Of a DNA stretch of 64,000 nt, positions 50,591-58,896 are shown piece by piece. Positions within the stretch are counted from its first letter, which is position 1. Every line of letters starts with the position of its first letter. Made by a program: the position numbers and the translations under genes. The DNA is taken from contig NZ_MWQN01000002.1 in NCBI RefSeq assembly GCF_002024165.1, forward strand, positions 124,001 through 188,000, in the 5' to 3' direction. A model generated the notes under the pieces. That model had not been told where the DNA came from, did no database searches, and saw only the letters and a program-made list of their open reading frames with translations. The DNA comes from Embleya scabrispora (GTDB taxonomy: Bacteria; Actinomycetota; Actinomycetes; Streptomycetales; Streptomycetaceae).

Positions 50591-50791
50591 ATGGAGATCG
50601 GTACGAAGGTCAGGGCGATCACGGCGCTCGGCGGCGGACTTCGTCAGGAAGTGCCCGAGAACGCGGAGGGCTGGGTGGTGGCCAAACTGTTCGGCGGCGA
50701 CATCGAGGTCGCCTTCACCCTCCCGGGCCTGCTCGGCGGCACCCGCACGGTCAACGTCCCCGTGGACCCGATCCACGTGGCGCCGCTCTGA
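50591..50791 (+). CDS. Small conserved-type protein, 66 aa
   Basis: Starts at ATG 50591 behind GAGAGAAG. The 66 residues include MEIGTKVRAITALGGGLRQE, GWVVAKLFGGDIEVAFTLPG and VPVDPIHVAPL, looking like a small five-stranded SH3-like barrel. Good third-position GC. No family recognised. Soluble and cytoplasmic. Convergent with the F420-type oxidoreductase gene. Confidence 0.65.
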   Translation: MEIGTKVRAITALGGGLRQEVPENAEGWVVAKLFGGDIEVAFTLPGLLGGTRTVNVPVDPIHVAPL

Positions 50792-50852
50792 GCGGTCCGA
50801 CGCGCGAAGACCCGCCCGGCGTGTGCGCGAACCCGCCTCGTGCGCGCGGGGC

Positions 50853-51803
50853 TCACATCGTCGCGACCCGCCGGACGATGTCCCGGCACAGCGCGCCCAC
50901 TTCGGCCCGGTCGTCGGTGTACTGGGAGGGCTTGACGCAGATCGTGCCGAAGCCGCGCGCCAGTTGGCCGGGGATGGACTCCAGGGCGAGCGCGATCGGT
51001 GCCGGACTGTGCGCGTCCGGGAAGGTGGGCCGGATCCCGCCGACCATCTCCAGGGCGTCCGCATCGCGGCCGGCCGCGGTCAACGCGGCGCGCAGGTCGG
51101 TCAGTTCGGCGTCGGTGGGCCGGCCGAGCGGATGGAAGCCGTGGCCGTACCGGACCAACCGGCGCAGCAGCGCGGGATGTACCGAGCTGCCGCCGATCCA
51201 CAGACGCGGGCCGGATTTCCGGTAGGGCTTGGGCACCAGGTAGGCGTCCTCGAAGCGGTAGTCCTCGCCGGCGAAGGAGGCCGGGGTGTCCCGCCACAAC
51301 ACCTCCCAGGCGGCCAGGTGTTCGTCCAGGAGCCGGCCGCGGCGCTGGAACGAGACGCCGAGCGCGGCGTATTCGGGCGGATGCCAACTCACGATCGGCT
51401 GCACCACCAGGCGGCCCTCGGCCAGCAGATCGAGGGTGGCCAGTTGCTGGGCCAGCGCGAGCGGGTGGCGCAGCGGCGCGATCACGCCGGCCGCGATCAG
51501 GCGCAGTCGGGTGGTCCGTGCGGCGATGGCGGCGAGCAGGAGCAGCGAGTTCGGCCACGGCGTCGCCGGGTCCTGGTTGCCGGGCAGGGCGTACTCGCGC
51601 GGGTTCGCCATCAGCCCGTCGATGTCCGAGCCGGGGCCGAGCACGATGTGTTCGCTGACCATGACGCCGTCGAACCCGGCGTCCTCGGCCTCCACCGCCA
51701 TGCGGACGAGGGCGGGCAGGTCACGGGGGTCGGTCAGGGTCCAGTTCTCGCTGAGCACGAGGATCATGCGGGGCGCGGGCATGGCGGTCCTTACGTCGGG
51801 CAT
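50853..51803 (-). CDS. LLM-class (F420- or FMN-dependent) oxidoreductase
   Basis: 316 residues. Luciferase-like TIM barrel: VRMAVEAEDAGFDGVMVSEH, TTRLRLIAAGVIAPLRHPLA, LDLLAEGRLVVQPIVSWHPP, RLWIGGSSVHPALLRRLVRY. Cofactor F420 is more likely than FMN in actinomycetes. Starts at ATG 51803; the ATG at 51782 (MPAPRMILV) is possible. It follows the amidohydrolase by 30 bp on the same strand, so both probably act in one degradation route. Confidence 0.9.
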   Translation of the reverse strand: MPDVRTAMPAPRMILVLSENWTLTDPRDLPALVRMAVEAEDAGFDGVMVSEHIVLGPGSDIDGLMANPREYALPGNQDPATPWPNSLLLLAAIAARTTRLRLIAAGVIAPLRHPLALAQQLATLDLLAEGRLVVQPIVSWHPPEYAALGVSFQRRGRLLDEHLAAWEVLWRDTPASFAGEDYRFEDAYLVPKPYRKSGPRLWIGGSSVHPALLRRLVRYGHGFHPLGRPTDAELTDLRAALTAAGRDADALEMVGGIRPTFPDAHSPAPIALALESIPGQLARGFGTICVKPSQYTDDRAEVGALCRDIVRRVATM

Positions 51804-51833
51804 CGGGCGTCGGCTCGGGTTGGGCGGGTCCGG

Positions 51834-53549
51834 TCAGGCCGAGTACACGATCCGGCCGTCGAAAACAGTGAGCGCAACCGGTAGTTCGGCGATCTCGTGC
51901 GGCGTCGCCGTGGTGAGGTCGCCGGCCAGGACGCAGATGTCGGCGACCTTGCCCACCTCCAGGGAGCCCTTCCAGTCCTCGGCGAAGTCCTGGCGCGCGG
52001 CGTTGATCGTGTACGCGCGCACCGCCGTGGCCAGGTCCACACACTGCTCGGGGCCGCTGGGTTTGCCGGTCGCCTTCGACTCGCGCAGCATCATCGCGGA
52101 CACCCCTCGGCGCCAGTCGGGGTGGGTGATCGGCGCGTCGGAACTCGCGGTGACCGCGATGCCGGCCTGCACCGCGCTGCGCACCGGCCACTGGTAGGCG
52201 GAGCGTTCGGGGCCGACCACGCCGTCCATCAGGTCGGCGATCGTCCACTTGATCGCCGGGTTCATGTTCACGCCCCAGCCGTGCTCGGCGAGGGTGCGCA
52301 GGCTGCGCGGGGTGCAGAAGTCGCCGTGGATGACGTAGTGCCGCTCGTCCTCGCGCGGGTGCGCGTCGGCGGCCTCCGTGAACGCCTCGACGAGGGCGTC
52401 GATCGCCTGATCGCCGGTGACGTGCACGCCGATCTGGTGGCCCGCCGCGTGGGCGTGGCGCACGATGGTACGCAGTTCGCCCACGCGCAGCGCGTCGGTG
52501 GATCCGTGCATGCACAGGCAGCCGTTGCCGCCGCCGACGTACTCCTCGTGCATCCACGCGGTCCGGCTCGGCGGGATCCCGTCCGCGAAGACCTTCACCC
52601 CGAGCACCCGCAGGAGCCGGGGGTCCAGGTCGCCGATGCCCTCGGGCAGCGGTGCGGAGAGGCGTTCGGGCAGGACGTCGGCGGCCTCGCCCATCGCCAA
52701 CGGCAGCAGCAACACGCTGACCCGGGCGTCGAGTTCGCCGCTTCGCGCCAGGTCGGCGTAGACCGCCAGGGTCTCCGCGCCGGCCGCGCCCAGGAAGAGC
52801 GAGCCGCCGCCGGGGCCCAGGCCCGGCTCGGTGAAGCTGGTGATGCCCTCGGCGTGACAGATGGCCACCGCCGCGCGGATCGCCCGTTCCCGATCGGCCC
52901 GGGTCATCGGCGGTACGGCCGCGTTGACCAGGTTCTGCGCGCCCTCGCGGAGCAGGCCGGTGGGTTCGCCGTCGGGGTCGAGTTCGATGATGCCGCCGGG
53001 CGGGGCGACGGTGTGCCGGTCGATGCCCGCCAGTTCGAGGGCGCGGCTGTTCAGCCAGGCGGTGTGTCCGGTGAACTCGTAGAGCAGGACCGGGCGATCG
53101 CTCACCACGGCGTCCAGGTCCCGGCGATGCGGCGTGCGTGGACCGGCGCCGCCGGCCGCCGGCGGTGCGCACTCGGCCAGGTAGCCGACGTCCCAGCCGT
53201 TCCCGATCACCCAGGCGTCCGGCGGCAGGGTCGCCGCGTGTCGGGCGACGGCGGCCGTGATGTCGGCGATCGAGCCGACGGCGGGATGGGACACGTCGAC
53301 CGCGAGCGGCGGACGAGTGGCGCCGAACGCGCACGCGTGCAGATGCGAGTCGTCGATGCCGGGCAGCGCACTGCGGCCGGCCAGGTCGATCACCGTCGTC
53401 TCGGGGCCGATCAGCGGCCGGATCTCGGCGTCCGAGCCGACCGCGACGATCCGGCCGGCCCGGACGGCGAGCGCCTCGGCGATGGTGAACGCGGCATCGA
53501 CGGTGAGTACGCGACCGTTGATCAGGACAAGATCGGCGCCGACCGACAT
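51834..53549 (-). CDS. YtcJ-like amidohydrolase (Amidohydro_3)
   Basis: 571 residues from ATG 53549 with AGGAGA upstream. Begins MSVGADLVLINGRVLTVDAA, and the metal-binding HxH is in GIDDSHLHACAFGA. IGVHVTGDQAIDALVEAFTE and HYVIHGDFCTPRS carry the other metal ligands; TASSDAPITHPDWRRGVSAM near the C-terminus carries the catalytic Asp. Binuclear-metal hydrolases of this type act on amides and cyclic ureas or N-formyl compounds. Substrate unknown. Divergent from the amidotransferase gene at 53704. Confidence 0.9.
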   Translation of the reverse strand: MSVGADLVLINGRVLTVDAAFTIAEALAVRAGRIVAVGSDAEIRPLIGPETTVIDLAGRSALPGIDDSHLHACAFGATRPPLAVDVSHPAVGSIADITAAVARHAATLPPDAWVIGNGWDVGYLAECAPPAAGGAGPRTPHRRDLDAVVSDRPVLLYEFTGHTAWLNSRALELAGIDRHTVAPPGGIIELDPDGEPTGLLREGAQNLVNAAVPPMTRADRERAIRAAVAICHAEGITSFTEPGLGPGGGSLFLGAAGAETLAVYADLARSGELDARVSVLLLPLAMGEAADVLPERLSAPLPEGIGDLDPRLLRVLGVKVFADGIPPSRTAWMHEEYVGGGNGCLCMHGSTDALRVGELRTIVRHAHAAGHQIGVHVTGDQAIDALVEAFTEAADAHPREDERHYVIHGDFCTPRSLRTLAEHGWGVNMNPAIKWTIADLMDGVVGPERSAYQWPVRSAVQAGIAVTASSDAPITHPDWRRGVSAMMLRESKATGKPSGPEQCVDLATAVRAYTINAARQDFAEDWKGSLEVGKVADICVLAGDLTTATPHEIAELPVALTVFDGRIVYSA

Positions 53550-53703
53550 GGGGGTCTCCTAACGGCGGTTGCGCGGCGACGGGCCGGCGGTGGTCCGTCG
53601 GCGACATCGGGGGTCCGCACCCGATATTATTTGAGGCCAAACGATATGGATCGAACCCGGCCGCCACAAGACCTCGGGCCGGATTGACGGAAGGAGGGCT
53701 CCG

Positions 53704-54396
53704 GTGCGGGCCTTGATCGTGCGCCACGACCACCTCTCACACGCCGGATTCGTCGGGCTGCGACTGGCCGAGCGCGGCTTCGAGTCGCACGACGTGACCG
53801 TGGTCCCCGACGAACGTTTCCACTCCCCCGACGTCCGGTACGCCTTCCCGGGCCCGACCGACTTCGACGTGATCGTGGTGCTCGGCGCGCCGTGGTCGGT
53901 CTACGACACCGCGACGATAGGCACCTGGGTGGGCAACGAACTCGACCTGCTGCGCGAGGCGGTCGCGGCGGACGTCCCGGTCCTGGGCATCTGCTTCGGC
54001 GCCCAGGCGCTGAGCGCGGCGCTCGGCGGTACGGTCGAGCGGGCCACGGAGTACGAACTCGGGTGGCACCGGGTGGAGACCGACGAGCCGAACCTGATCG
54101 CCGCCGGACCCTGGTACCAGTGGCACTTCGACCGCTTCACCGTCCCGCCGGGCGGCCGGGAGATCGCCCGCTCGACGGTCGGGCCCCAGGCGTACGTCGT
54201 CGGCCGGTCGATGGGCGTGCAGTTCCACCCGGAGGTCACCCCGGACATCGCGGCCGCGTGGCTGGCCCACGGCGGTGCCGCGCAGGCCGCCGAACTCGGC
54301 CTGGACGTCGAGGACTTGCGGCGCAGCGAGCTGGGTGCGCGGCAGCGGGCCGCCGCGCTGGTGGACGTGTTCCTGACGGAGGTCGCCAAGCTGTGA
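53704..54396 (+). CDS. Class I glutamine amidotransferase-like protein
   Basis: 230 residues from GTG 53704 after AGGAGGG. It has the nucleophile elbow GICFGAQALSAALGG (Cys), and His/Glu in GVQFHPEVTPD, a complete triad. No fused synthetase domain, as in GuaA-like stand-alone proteins and gamma-glutamyl hydrolases. It may hydrolyse or transfer from a gamma-glutamyl substrate. It precedes the five-gene amine cluster, from which it is convergent across a strong terminator. Confidence 0.88.
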   Translation: MRALIVRHDHLSHAGFVGLRLAERGFESHDVTVVPDERFHSPDVRYAFPGPTDFDVIVVLGAPWSVYDTATIGTWVGNELDLLREAVAADVPVLGICFGAQALSAALGGTVERATEYELGWHRVETDEPNLIAAGPWYQWHFDRFTVPPGGREIARSTVGPQAYVVGRSMGVQFHPEVTPDIAAAWLAHGGAAQAAELGLDVEDLRRSELGARQRAAALVDVFLTEVAKL

Positions 54397-54418
54397 ACAA
54401 CGCACACCCCGGCTGGGG

Positions 54419-54462
54419 GAAGCCCCGTCGCCCGCCTTCTCGTAAGCGGGTGACGGGGCTTC
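54419..54462. terminator. Strong bidirectional hairpin terminator
   Basis: GAAGCCCCGTCGCCCGC pairs with GCGGGTGACGGGGCTTC (one G-U) around a 10-nt loop. It lies between the amidotransferase stop and the stop of the leftward MFS gene. Confidence 0.85.
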
Positions 54463-54506
54463 CGTCCGTGTCGTGGCTCGGCGGCCACGGACCGGGCCCG
54501 CGTGGG

Positions 54507-55802
54507 CTACGCGGGCGCGTCGGTGAGCGGGGTGCGGTCGGCGGGGGCGGCAGCCGGGGCGGGCTCGGCGGCGTTCGGGTCGGCGTCGGTGGCGGTGGCG
54601 GTGGCGGTGCTGGTATCTGTGTCGGTCACGCTCGTCCAGTGGATCCGCGTCGCGCAGACGGAGACCAGGAGGGCCGAGACGGCGACCGCGCCCATCCCCC
54701 ACACGAGGCTGCTGCCGCTCGCGATAAAGCCGATCAGGGCCGGCCCGGCCAGCAGGCCGGTGGTACCCATCGCGGCGACCAGGGCCAGCGCGTCCGAACC
54801 CGCGCGCGCCGCCGCGACGTATACACACGGGGTGACCGCGGCGACGCCCAGGCCGACGCACGCGAAGCCGAGCAGCGCCGGCACCACGCCGCCGGCCAGG
54901 AGCGCGACCGCCAACCCGGCACCGGCCAGCACGCTTCCGGCCCGGACGATCCGCCCGTCGCCCCAGCGGGTGCGCCACCCGTCGGCGAAGACCCGGGCGA
55001 GCACCATCATCACCGACACCACGGCGATACCCAGCGGCGCCACCTCGGCCGACGCGTGCGCGACGTCCTTCATGTACAGCGCCGACCAGTCGTTCATCGC
55101 GCCCTCGGTCACCGTGCCGAAGGCCATCGCGCAGCCCATCCAGACGGTGATCCGCGACGGCATGCTCAACCGGCGCCGACCTGCGGGCGCCGGCTCGTCG
55201 GCGGCCGGCTCCGGTGCGGCCTTCGGCGCCGCCTCGTCCTCGGTCAACAGCCCGGGCCGGGCGTAGCCGATCAGCAGCGCCAGCAGTACGGCGGCCACCG
55301 CGAAGTGCGCGGCCAACGTCGAGGTGATCGCGTTCATCCCCGAGGCGAGCAGGGCGGCGCACAACGACCCGCCGCTGAACGTGGCGTGCAGCTTGGCCAT
55401 CGCCGTGCGCTGGTACCGCACTTCGAGCGCGGCGCCCTGCGCGTTCATCGCGACGTTCAGGCAGCCGACCGCCACCCCGTCGAGGCAGATGATCAGCAGC
55501 GCCACGGGGTAGTTCGGCGCCACCGCCAAGGCGAGCAGCAGAACACCCAGGGCGAGTGCGGACAGCAGCGCGAGCAGGCGCGAGCCCAGGCGCCGGGTCA
55601 GGATCGCGACGAGCGGGAACGAGGCCGCGGCCCCGGCTCCGCAGGCCATCAGCAGCAGACCGACCTCGGCCTCGCCCAGGTCGAGCCTGCTCTTGATCGC
55701 GGGCAGCCGCGACGCCCAGGTGGCGTACTGGAGTCCGAGAAAACAGAACAGTGCTGCGATCGCCACCTGTGCCCGGCGGAAATCATCGCGAACGCGAAAC
55801 AT
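54507..55802 (-). CDS. MFS transporter, last gene of the five-gene amine cluster
   Basis: 431 residues, about 12 transmembrane helices (IAALFCFLGLQYATWASRLP; LLMACGAGAAASFPLVAIL; GAMNDWSALYMKDVAHASAE). Related to the fucose-permease/YbjJ-like branch. The 40-residue C-terminal tail is low complexity (Thr/Ala/Asp repeats from a GGTGGC-type DNA repeat, about 54580-54625). Starts at ATG 55802, 9 bp after the acetyltransferase stop. It probably exports the product or imports a precursor. Confidence 0.9.
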   Translation of the reverse strand: MFRVRDDFRRAQVAIAALFCFLGLQYATWASRLPAIKSRLDLGEAEVGLLLMACGAGAAASFPLVAILTRRLGSRLLALLSALALGVLLLALAVAPNYPVALLIICLDGVAVGCLNVAMNAQGAALEVRYQRTAMAKLHATFSGGSLCAALLASGMNAITSTLAAHFAVAAVLLALLIGYARPGLLTEDEAAPKAAPEPAADEPAPAGRRRLSMPSRITVWMGCAMAFGTVTEGAMNDWSALYMKDVAHASAEVAPLGIAVVSVMMVLARVFADGWRTRWGDGRIVRAGSVLAGAGLAVALLAGGVVPALLGFACVGLGVAAVTPCVYVAAARAGSDALALVAAMGTTGLLAGPALIGFIASGSSLVWGMGAVAVSALLVSVCATRIHWTSVTDTDTSTATATATDADPNAAEPAPAAAPADRTPLTDAPA

Positions 55803-55811
55803 GTGATCGGC

Positions 55812-56378
55812 CTACTTCGTCATCCGAGGGTGATCCGCGCGACGGATCGTCGAGGGGTTGCGCCGGTGCGGGCGGGGGTCCGCGGCGACCGGCATGGACA
55901 TGTACACCGCGTCCGGGCCGTAGCTCGCCGGCAGTGCGATCTCGCGCAGGGCGTGGAACCCGTGCGCCGACCAGAACCCCTCGCTGCCGCCGACGGAGAC
56001 GAGGGAGATGCGCTGGTATCGCTTGGCGCGCGCCGCGGTGGTCACCCGGCGCAGCAGTTCGCCCGCCAAACCGTCACCGCGGTGCGCCTCGCCGACCACC
56101 AGGTCGTGCAGGTGCAGATTGCGCGAGTGGAAGACCACCTCCTCCTCGCGGTCCAGATCCGGGTATTGCCCCACCGGGTAGGGCAACGACAGTACGTAAC
56201 CCGCCAGTTGGCGGCCCACGTCGACCACGAAACAGGTGGCCGGCGAGGAACGGGCGCGCGAGCGGAGCGCGGCCCGTCCCTCCGACAGTGCGCCGTCGGC
56301 ATAGGTGGCGGCTTCCAGCGCGACGATGTCGTCCCAGTCGCCTTCGGTGATGTGCCGAATACGCACGTCGAGGTCCAT
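55812..56378 (-). CDS. GNAT-family N-acetyltransferase
   Basis: 188 residues. Acetyl-CoA loop VVGEAHRGDGLAGELL (Q/RxxGxG/A type), preceded by strands around ATCFVVDVGRQLAGYVLSLP; the C-terminal WSAHGFHALREI is typical. Its ATG 56378 directly abuts the decarboxylase stop (TAGATG) with GGAAGG just upstream. A natural acceptor is the amine made by that decarboxylase; this is inference from context. Confidence 0.9.
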   Translation of the reverse strand: MDLDVRIRHITEGDWDDIVALEAATYADGALSEGRAALRSRARSSPATCFVVDVGRQLAGYVLSLPYPVGQYPDLDREEEVVFHSRNLHLHDLVVGEAHRGDGLAGELLRRVTTAARAKRYQRISLVSVGGSEGFWSAHGFHALREIALPASYGPDAVYMSMPVAADPRPHRRNPSTIRRADHPRMTK

Positions 56379-57563
56379 CTACACCAGGCCTTCCACGGAT
56401 ACGTCGACGCAGGTGTAGGGCAGCGGGGCGAACCCGTTGAAGCCCTGTGTGGTGTAGCTGGTGGCGTAGGCGCCGCTGGAGAGGATCCACACCGGATCCC
56501 CCGAGGCGACCGCCCTGGGCACCTGGACGAGGTCGCCGTCCGACCCGAAGGCGTCGTCGCTGTCGCAGGTGGGCCCGGCGACCGCGGCGGGCACGTACTC
56601 GGCGCCGCCGTGCGTGGGGAACACCAGGCGGTACTGGAGTTCGTCCATCTCGTACAGGCCGTTGAACTTGCCGCAGGTCAGGTACAACCAGGTGCGGCGT
56701 TGCCCGTCGGGCTGTTCGCGCGTGGTCAGGCGGGAGACCCGGGCCCGGATCGCGCCGTTGTCGGCGACGAAGTAGCGCCCCGGCTCCATCAGGAAGTCGA
56801 GCGGTACGGCGGACACCCGGCGCAGCCGCCGGATGCCCTCGCGGATGACCTCGAAGATCTTGTCCAGCGGGGGTTCCAGCGGTTGGCCGTGCCGGTCGAG
56901 GTAGCCCAGCGCAGGGAGTCCGCCGCCGAGGTTGACGTGGTCGGGGTGGATTCCGCGCCGATTCAGTGCCGCGAGGGTGTCCGCGATCCGGTCGAACGCC
57001 TCCTGCCAGCCCTCGGTGGTCATCTGCTGCGAGCCGACGTGGACGGACAGTCCGGCGGGGACCAGGCCCTCGGCGCGGGCTCGTTCCAGTATGCGCAGGG
57101 CGTCGGCGCCGGAGCAGCCGAACTTGCGGCTGAGCCCCCACAGCGCGCCCTCCCCGCTGGTGGCGAGGCGGCAGAAGACCCGGGAGCCGGGGGCGTGCGC
57201 GGCGATCGCGGCGACGTCCTCGATGCTGTCCGTGGCGAAGTCGCGGATGCCGAGCCGGTACGCGTCGGCGATGTTCCGGTCGGACTTGATGGTGTTGCCG
57301 TAGTGGATGCGGTCGACGGGTACGCCGGTCTCGATCGCCTGCGCGATCTCCTGCGGGCTGGCCGCGTCGAAGCCCGCCCCCTGGCGGGCGAGGCAGCCGA
57401 GCACCTCGTCCACGGGGCAGGCCTTCATCGCGAATCGCACGGCGATGTCGGGGAGTTCGCGGATCAGCGTGTCGTAGCGTTCTTCGATGCCCGCGAGATC
57501 GAAGACGACCAGGTCGTCGTCGGCGGTGGCCAGGGCGGCGCGCATGTGTGCGTTTACGTGCAT
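56379..57563 (-). CDS. Fold-III PLP-dependent decarboxylase (ornithine/lysine decarboxylase-like)
   Basis: 394 residues. PLP Lys in VRFAMKACP, GFDAASPQEI, the SVHVGSQQMT strand, phosphate-binding HVNLGGGLPALG, EPGRYFVADNGA, and the substrate-shaping Cys in GPTCDSDDAFGSDG. Length and motifs fit basic amino acid decarboxylases (ODC-like) rather than diaminopimelate decarboxylase. Likely makes a diamine or a decarboxylated pathway amino acid. Stop abuts the acetyltransferase start. Confidence 0.9.
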   Translation of the reverse strand: MHVNAHMRAALATADDDLVVFDLAGIEERYDTLIRELPDIAVRFAMKACPVDEVLGCLARQGAGFDAASPQEIAQAIETGVPVDRIHYGNTIKSDRNIADAYRLGIRDFATDSIEDVAAIAAHAPGSRVFCRLATSGEGALWGLSRKFGCSGADALRILERARAEGLVPAGLSVHVGSQQMTTEGWQEAFDRIADTLAALNRRGIHPDHVNLGGGLPALGYLDRHGQPLEPPLDKIFEVIREGIRRLRRVSAVPLDFLMEPGRYFVADNGAIRARVSRLTTREQPDGQRRTWLYLTCGKFNGLYEMDELQYRLVFPTHGGAEYVPAAVAGPTCDSDDAFGSDGDLVQVPRAVASGDPVWILSSGAYATSYTTQGFNGFAPLPYTCVDVSVEGLV

Positions 57564-57582
57564 GATGTCGGTCCGGGTCCCA

Positions 57583-58896
57583 CTATCCGTGTGGTTCGTG
57601 GAGGCTTGTGGTCCGGCTCGCCCGGACCAGCGAATCCCATGTCTCGATCAGCAGCGCGAAGTCCTCGATGTCCTCCTGGACCTCGTCGAGCAGGCGGGGG
57701 CCGCGAGTGGCGAGCGTGTCGGCGAACTCGGCGTAGCGGCCGCCCAGCCGCCGGTAGGAGCGGTCCAGGCTGCGCAGTCGGTCGATGTTGTCCGTGCGGT
57801 CCGCCCGGGTGCTCTCGCGGGCGAGTTCGGCGATCACCGAGGGGCGTACGTGGCGTTCGTCGTCCAGGAGCGTGTCGCCGGCCGCCGCCATGCGGTCGTA
57901 GATGAACTCGAAGTAGAGCATCGAGAGGAAGAACTTGGTCAACCGGGTCTGGTAGGCCGCGAATCCGGGGTCGGTGCGGCGTTCCGCGGTGTAGAAGTTC
58001 ACGATGTTGCGGTTGTGCAGGACGCCGGGCAGTGCGGCGTCGTGGATCAGGTGCAGGAGGAAGTAGTCGCTGCCGATGGTGTCGGTGGCCGGCGGCAGCG
58101 GTACCCGCTCGTACACCGCGTGGTCGAACGCGACGTTGCACATGTCCACCCGCATCGGGTCGACGACGGTCAGGAGCGAGTGGTCCGCGACGAACGGCGC
58201 GGTGCCCGCGCCCGTGAACGACTCGTCGACCAGTTCCCGTTTGCGCTCGTCGGACCAGCCGGGCGGGGCCCACAGGCCGACCACGTCGTAGTACACCTCG
58301 GGGTCGAGGCGGCGGATCTCGCCGATGTCGACCGAGAGTTCGCCGACGAACGAGCTGCCGACCAGGACCACGGGTTCGGCGGCGAGGGCCGGGTCGAGGA
58401 TGGTCTGCGACACGCCGGCGCTCGCCTCGCGCGCCGGTCGGCCGAGCGACATCAGCTCGTGGTGGATCGGGAAGACCGGTGTGCCGTCCAGCGTTTGGTA
58501 GGCGCTGTCCGAGTCCCGGCGGTGCATCGATCGGCAGCCGAGGGCGGCGGCGATCAGGAACGCGCGGTTGGTGCAGGCGCCGTAGGAGACCCGGTCCGGG
58601 AGCATCAGGTCGAGCAGCAGGTCCGGCTTGGGAGCGTCGGCGCGGGCGACGACCGCCCGCAGGAAGGCGCGCTGTTCACTCTCGTCGAGGTGGTGCACGA
58701 CCACGTGCGGTGTCGCCGGCAGGGCGGCGACCGCCTGCCGGTGTTCGCTCAGCGTCGCCGGGTCGGAGGAGTCGAGGATCAGCAGGTGCACCTCGACGTC
58801 GAAGTGCCCGGCCGCGTGGGCCGCCTCGGCGGCGATCGCCGAAATCGTCGTCGCGCAGGCCCTGTTGGTGGGAAGGGTCAGGCAGATTGCGTGCAT
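57583..58896 (-). CDS. DUF6271-like protein
   Basis: 437 residues from ATG 58896 after GGAGAAG. Begins MHAICLTLPTNRACATTISA, reminiscent of glycosyltransferase-A openings, with later VEVHLLILDSSDPATLSEHR, RVSYGACTNRAFLIAAALGC, RDSDSAYQTLDG and VGSSFVGELSVDIGEIR. The RDSDS run looks like a DxD metal/nucleotide motif. It matches what I recall as the DUF6271 family, not functionally known to me. It overlaps the dioxygenase gene by 19 bp. A glycosyl- or nucleotidyl-transfer role is only a guess. Confidence 0.7.
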   Translation of the reverse strand: MHAICLTLPTNRACATTISAIAAEAAHAAGHFDVEVHLLILDSSDPATLSEHRQAVAALPATPHVVVHHLDESEQRAFLRAVVARADAPKPDLLLDLMLPDRVSYGACTNRAFLIAAALGCRSMHRRDSDSAYQTLDGTPVFPIHHELMSLGRPAREASAGVSQTILDPALAAEPVVLVGSSFVGELSVDIGEIRRLDPEVYYDVVGLWAPPGWSDERKRELVDESFTGAGTAPFVADHSLLTVVDPMRVDMCNVAFDHAVYERVPLPPATDTIGSDYFLLHLIHDAALPGVLHNRNIVNFYTAERRTDPGFAAYQTRLTKFFLSMLYFEFIYDRMAAAGDTLLDDERHVRPSVIAELARESTRADRTDNIDRLRSLDRSYRRLGGRYAEFADTLATRGPRLLDEVQEDIEDFALLIETWDSLVRASRTTSLHEPHG

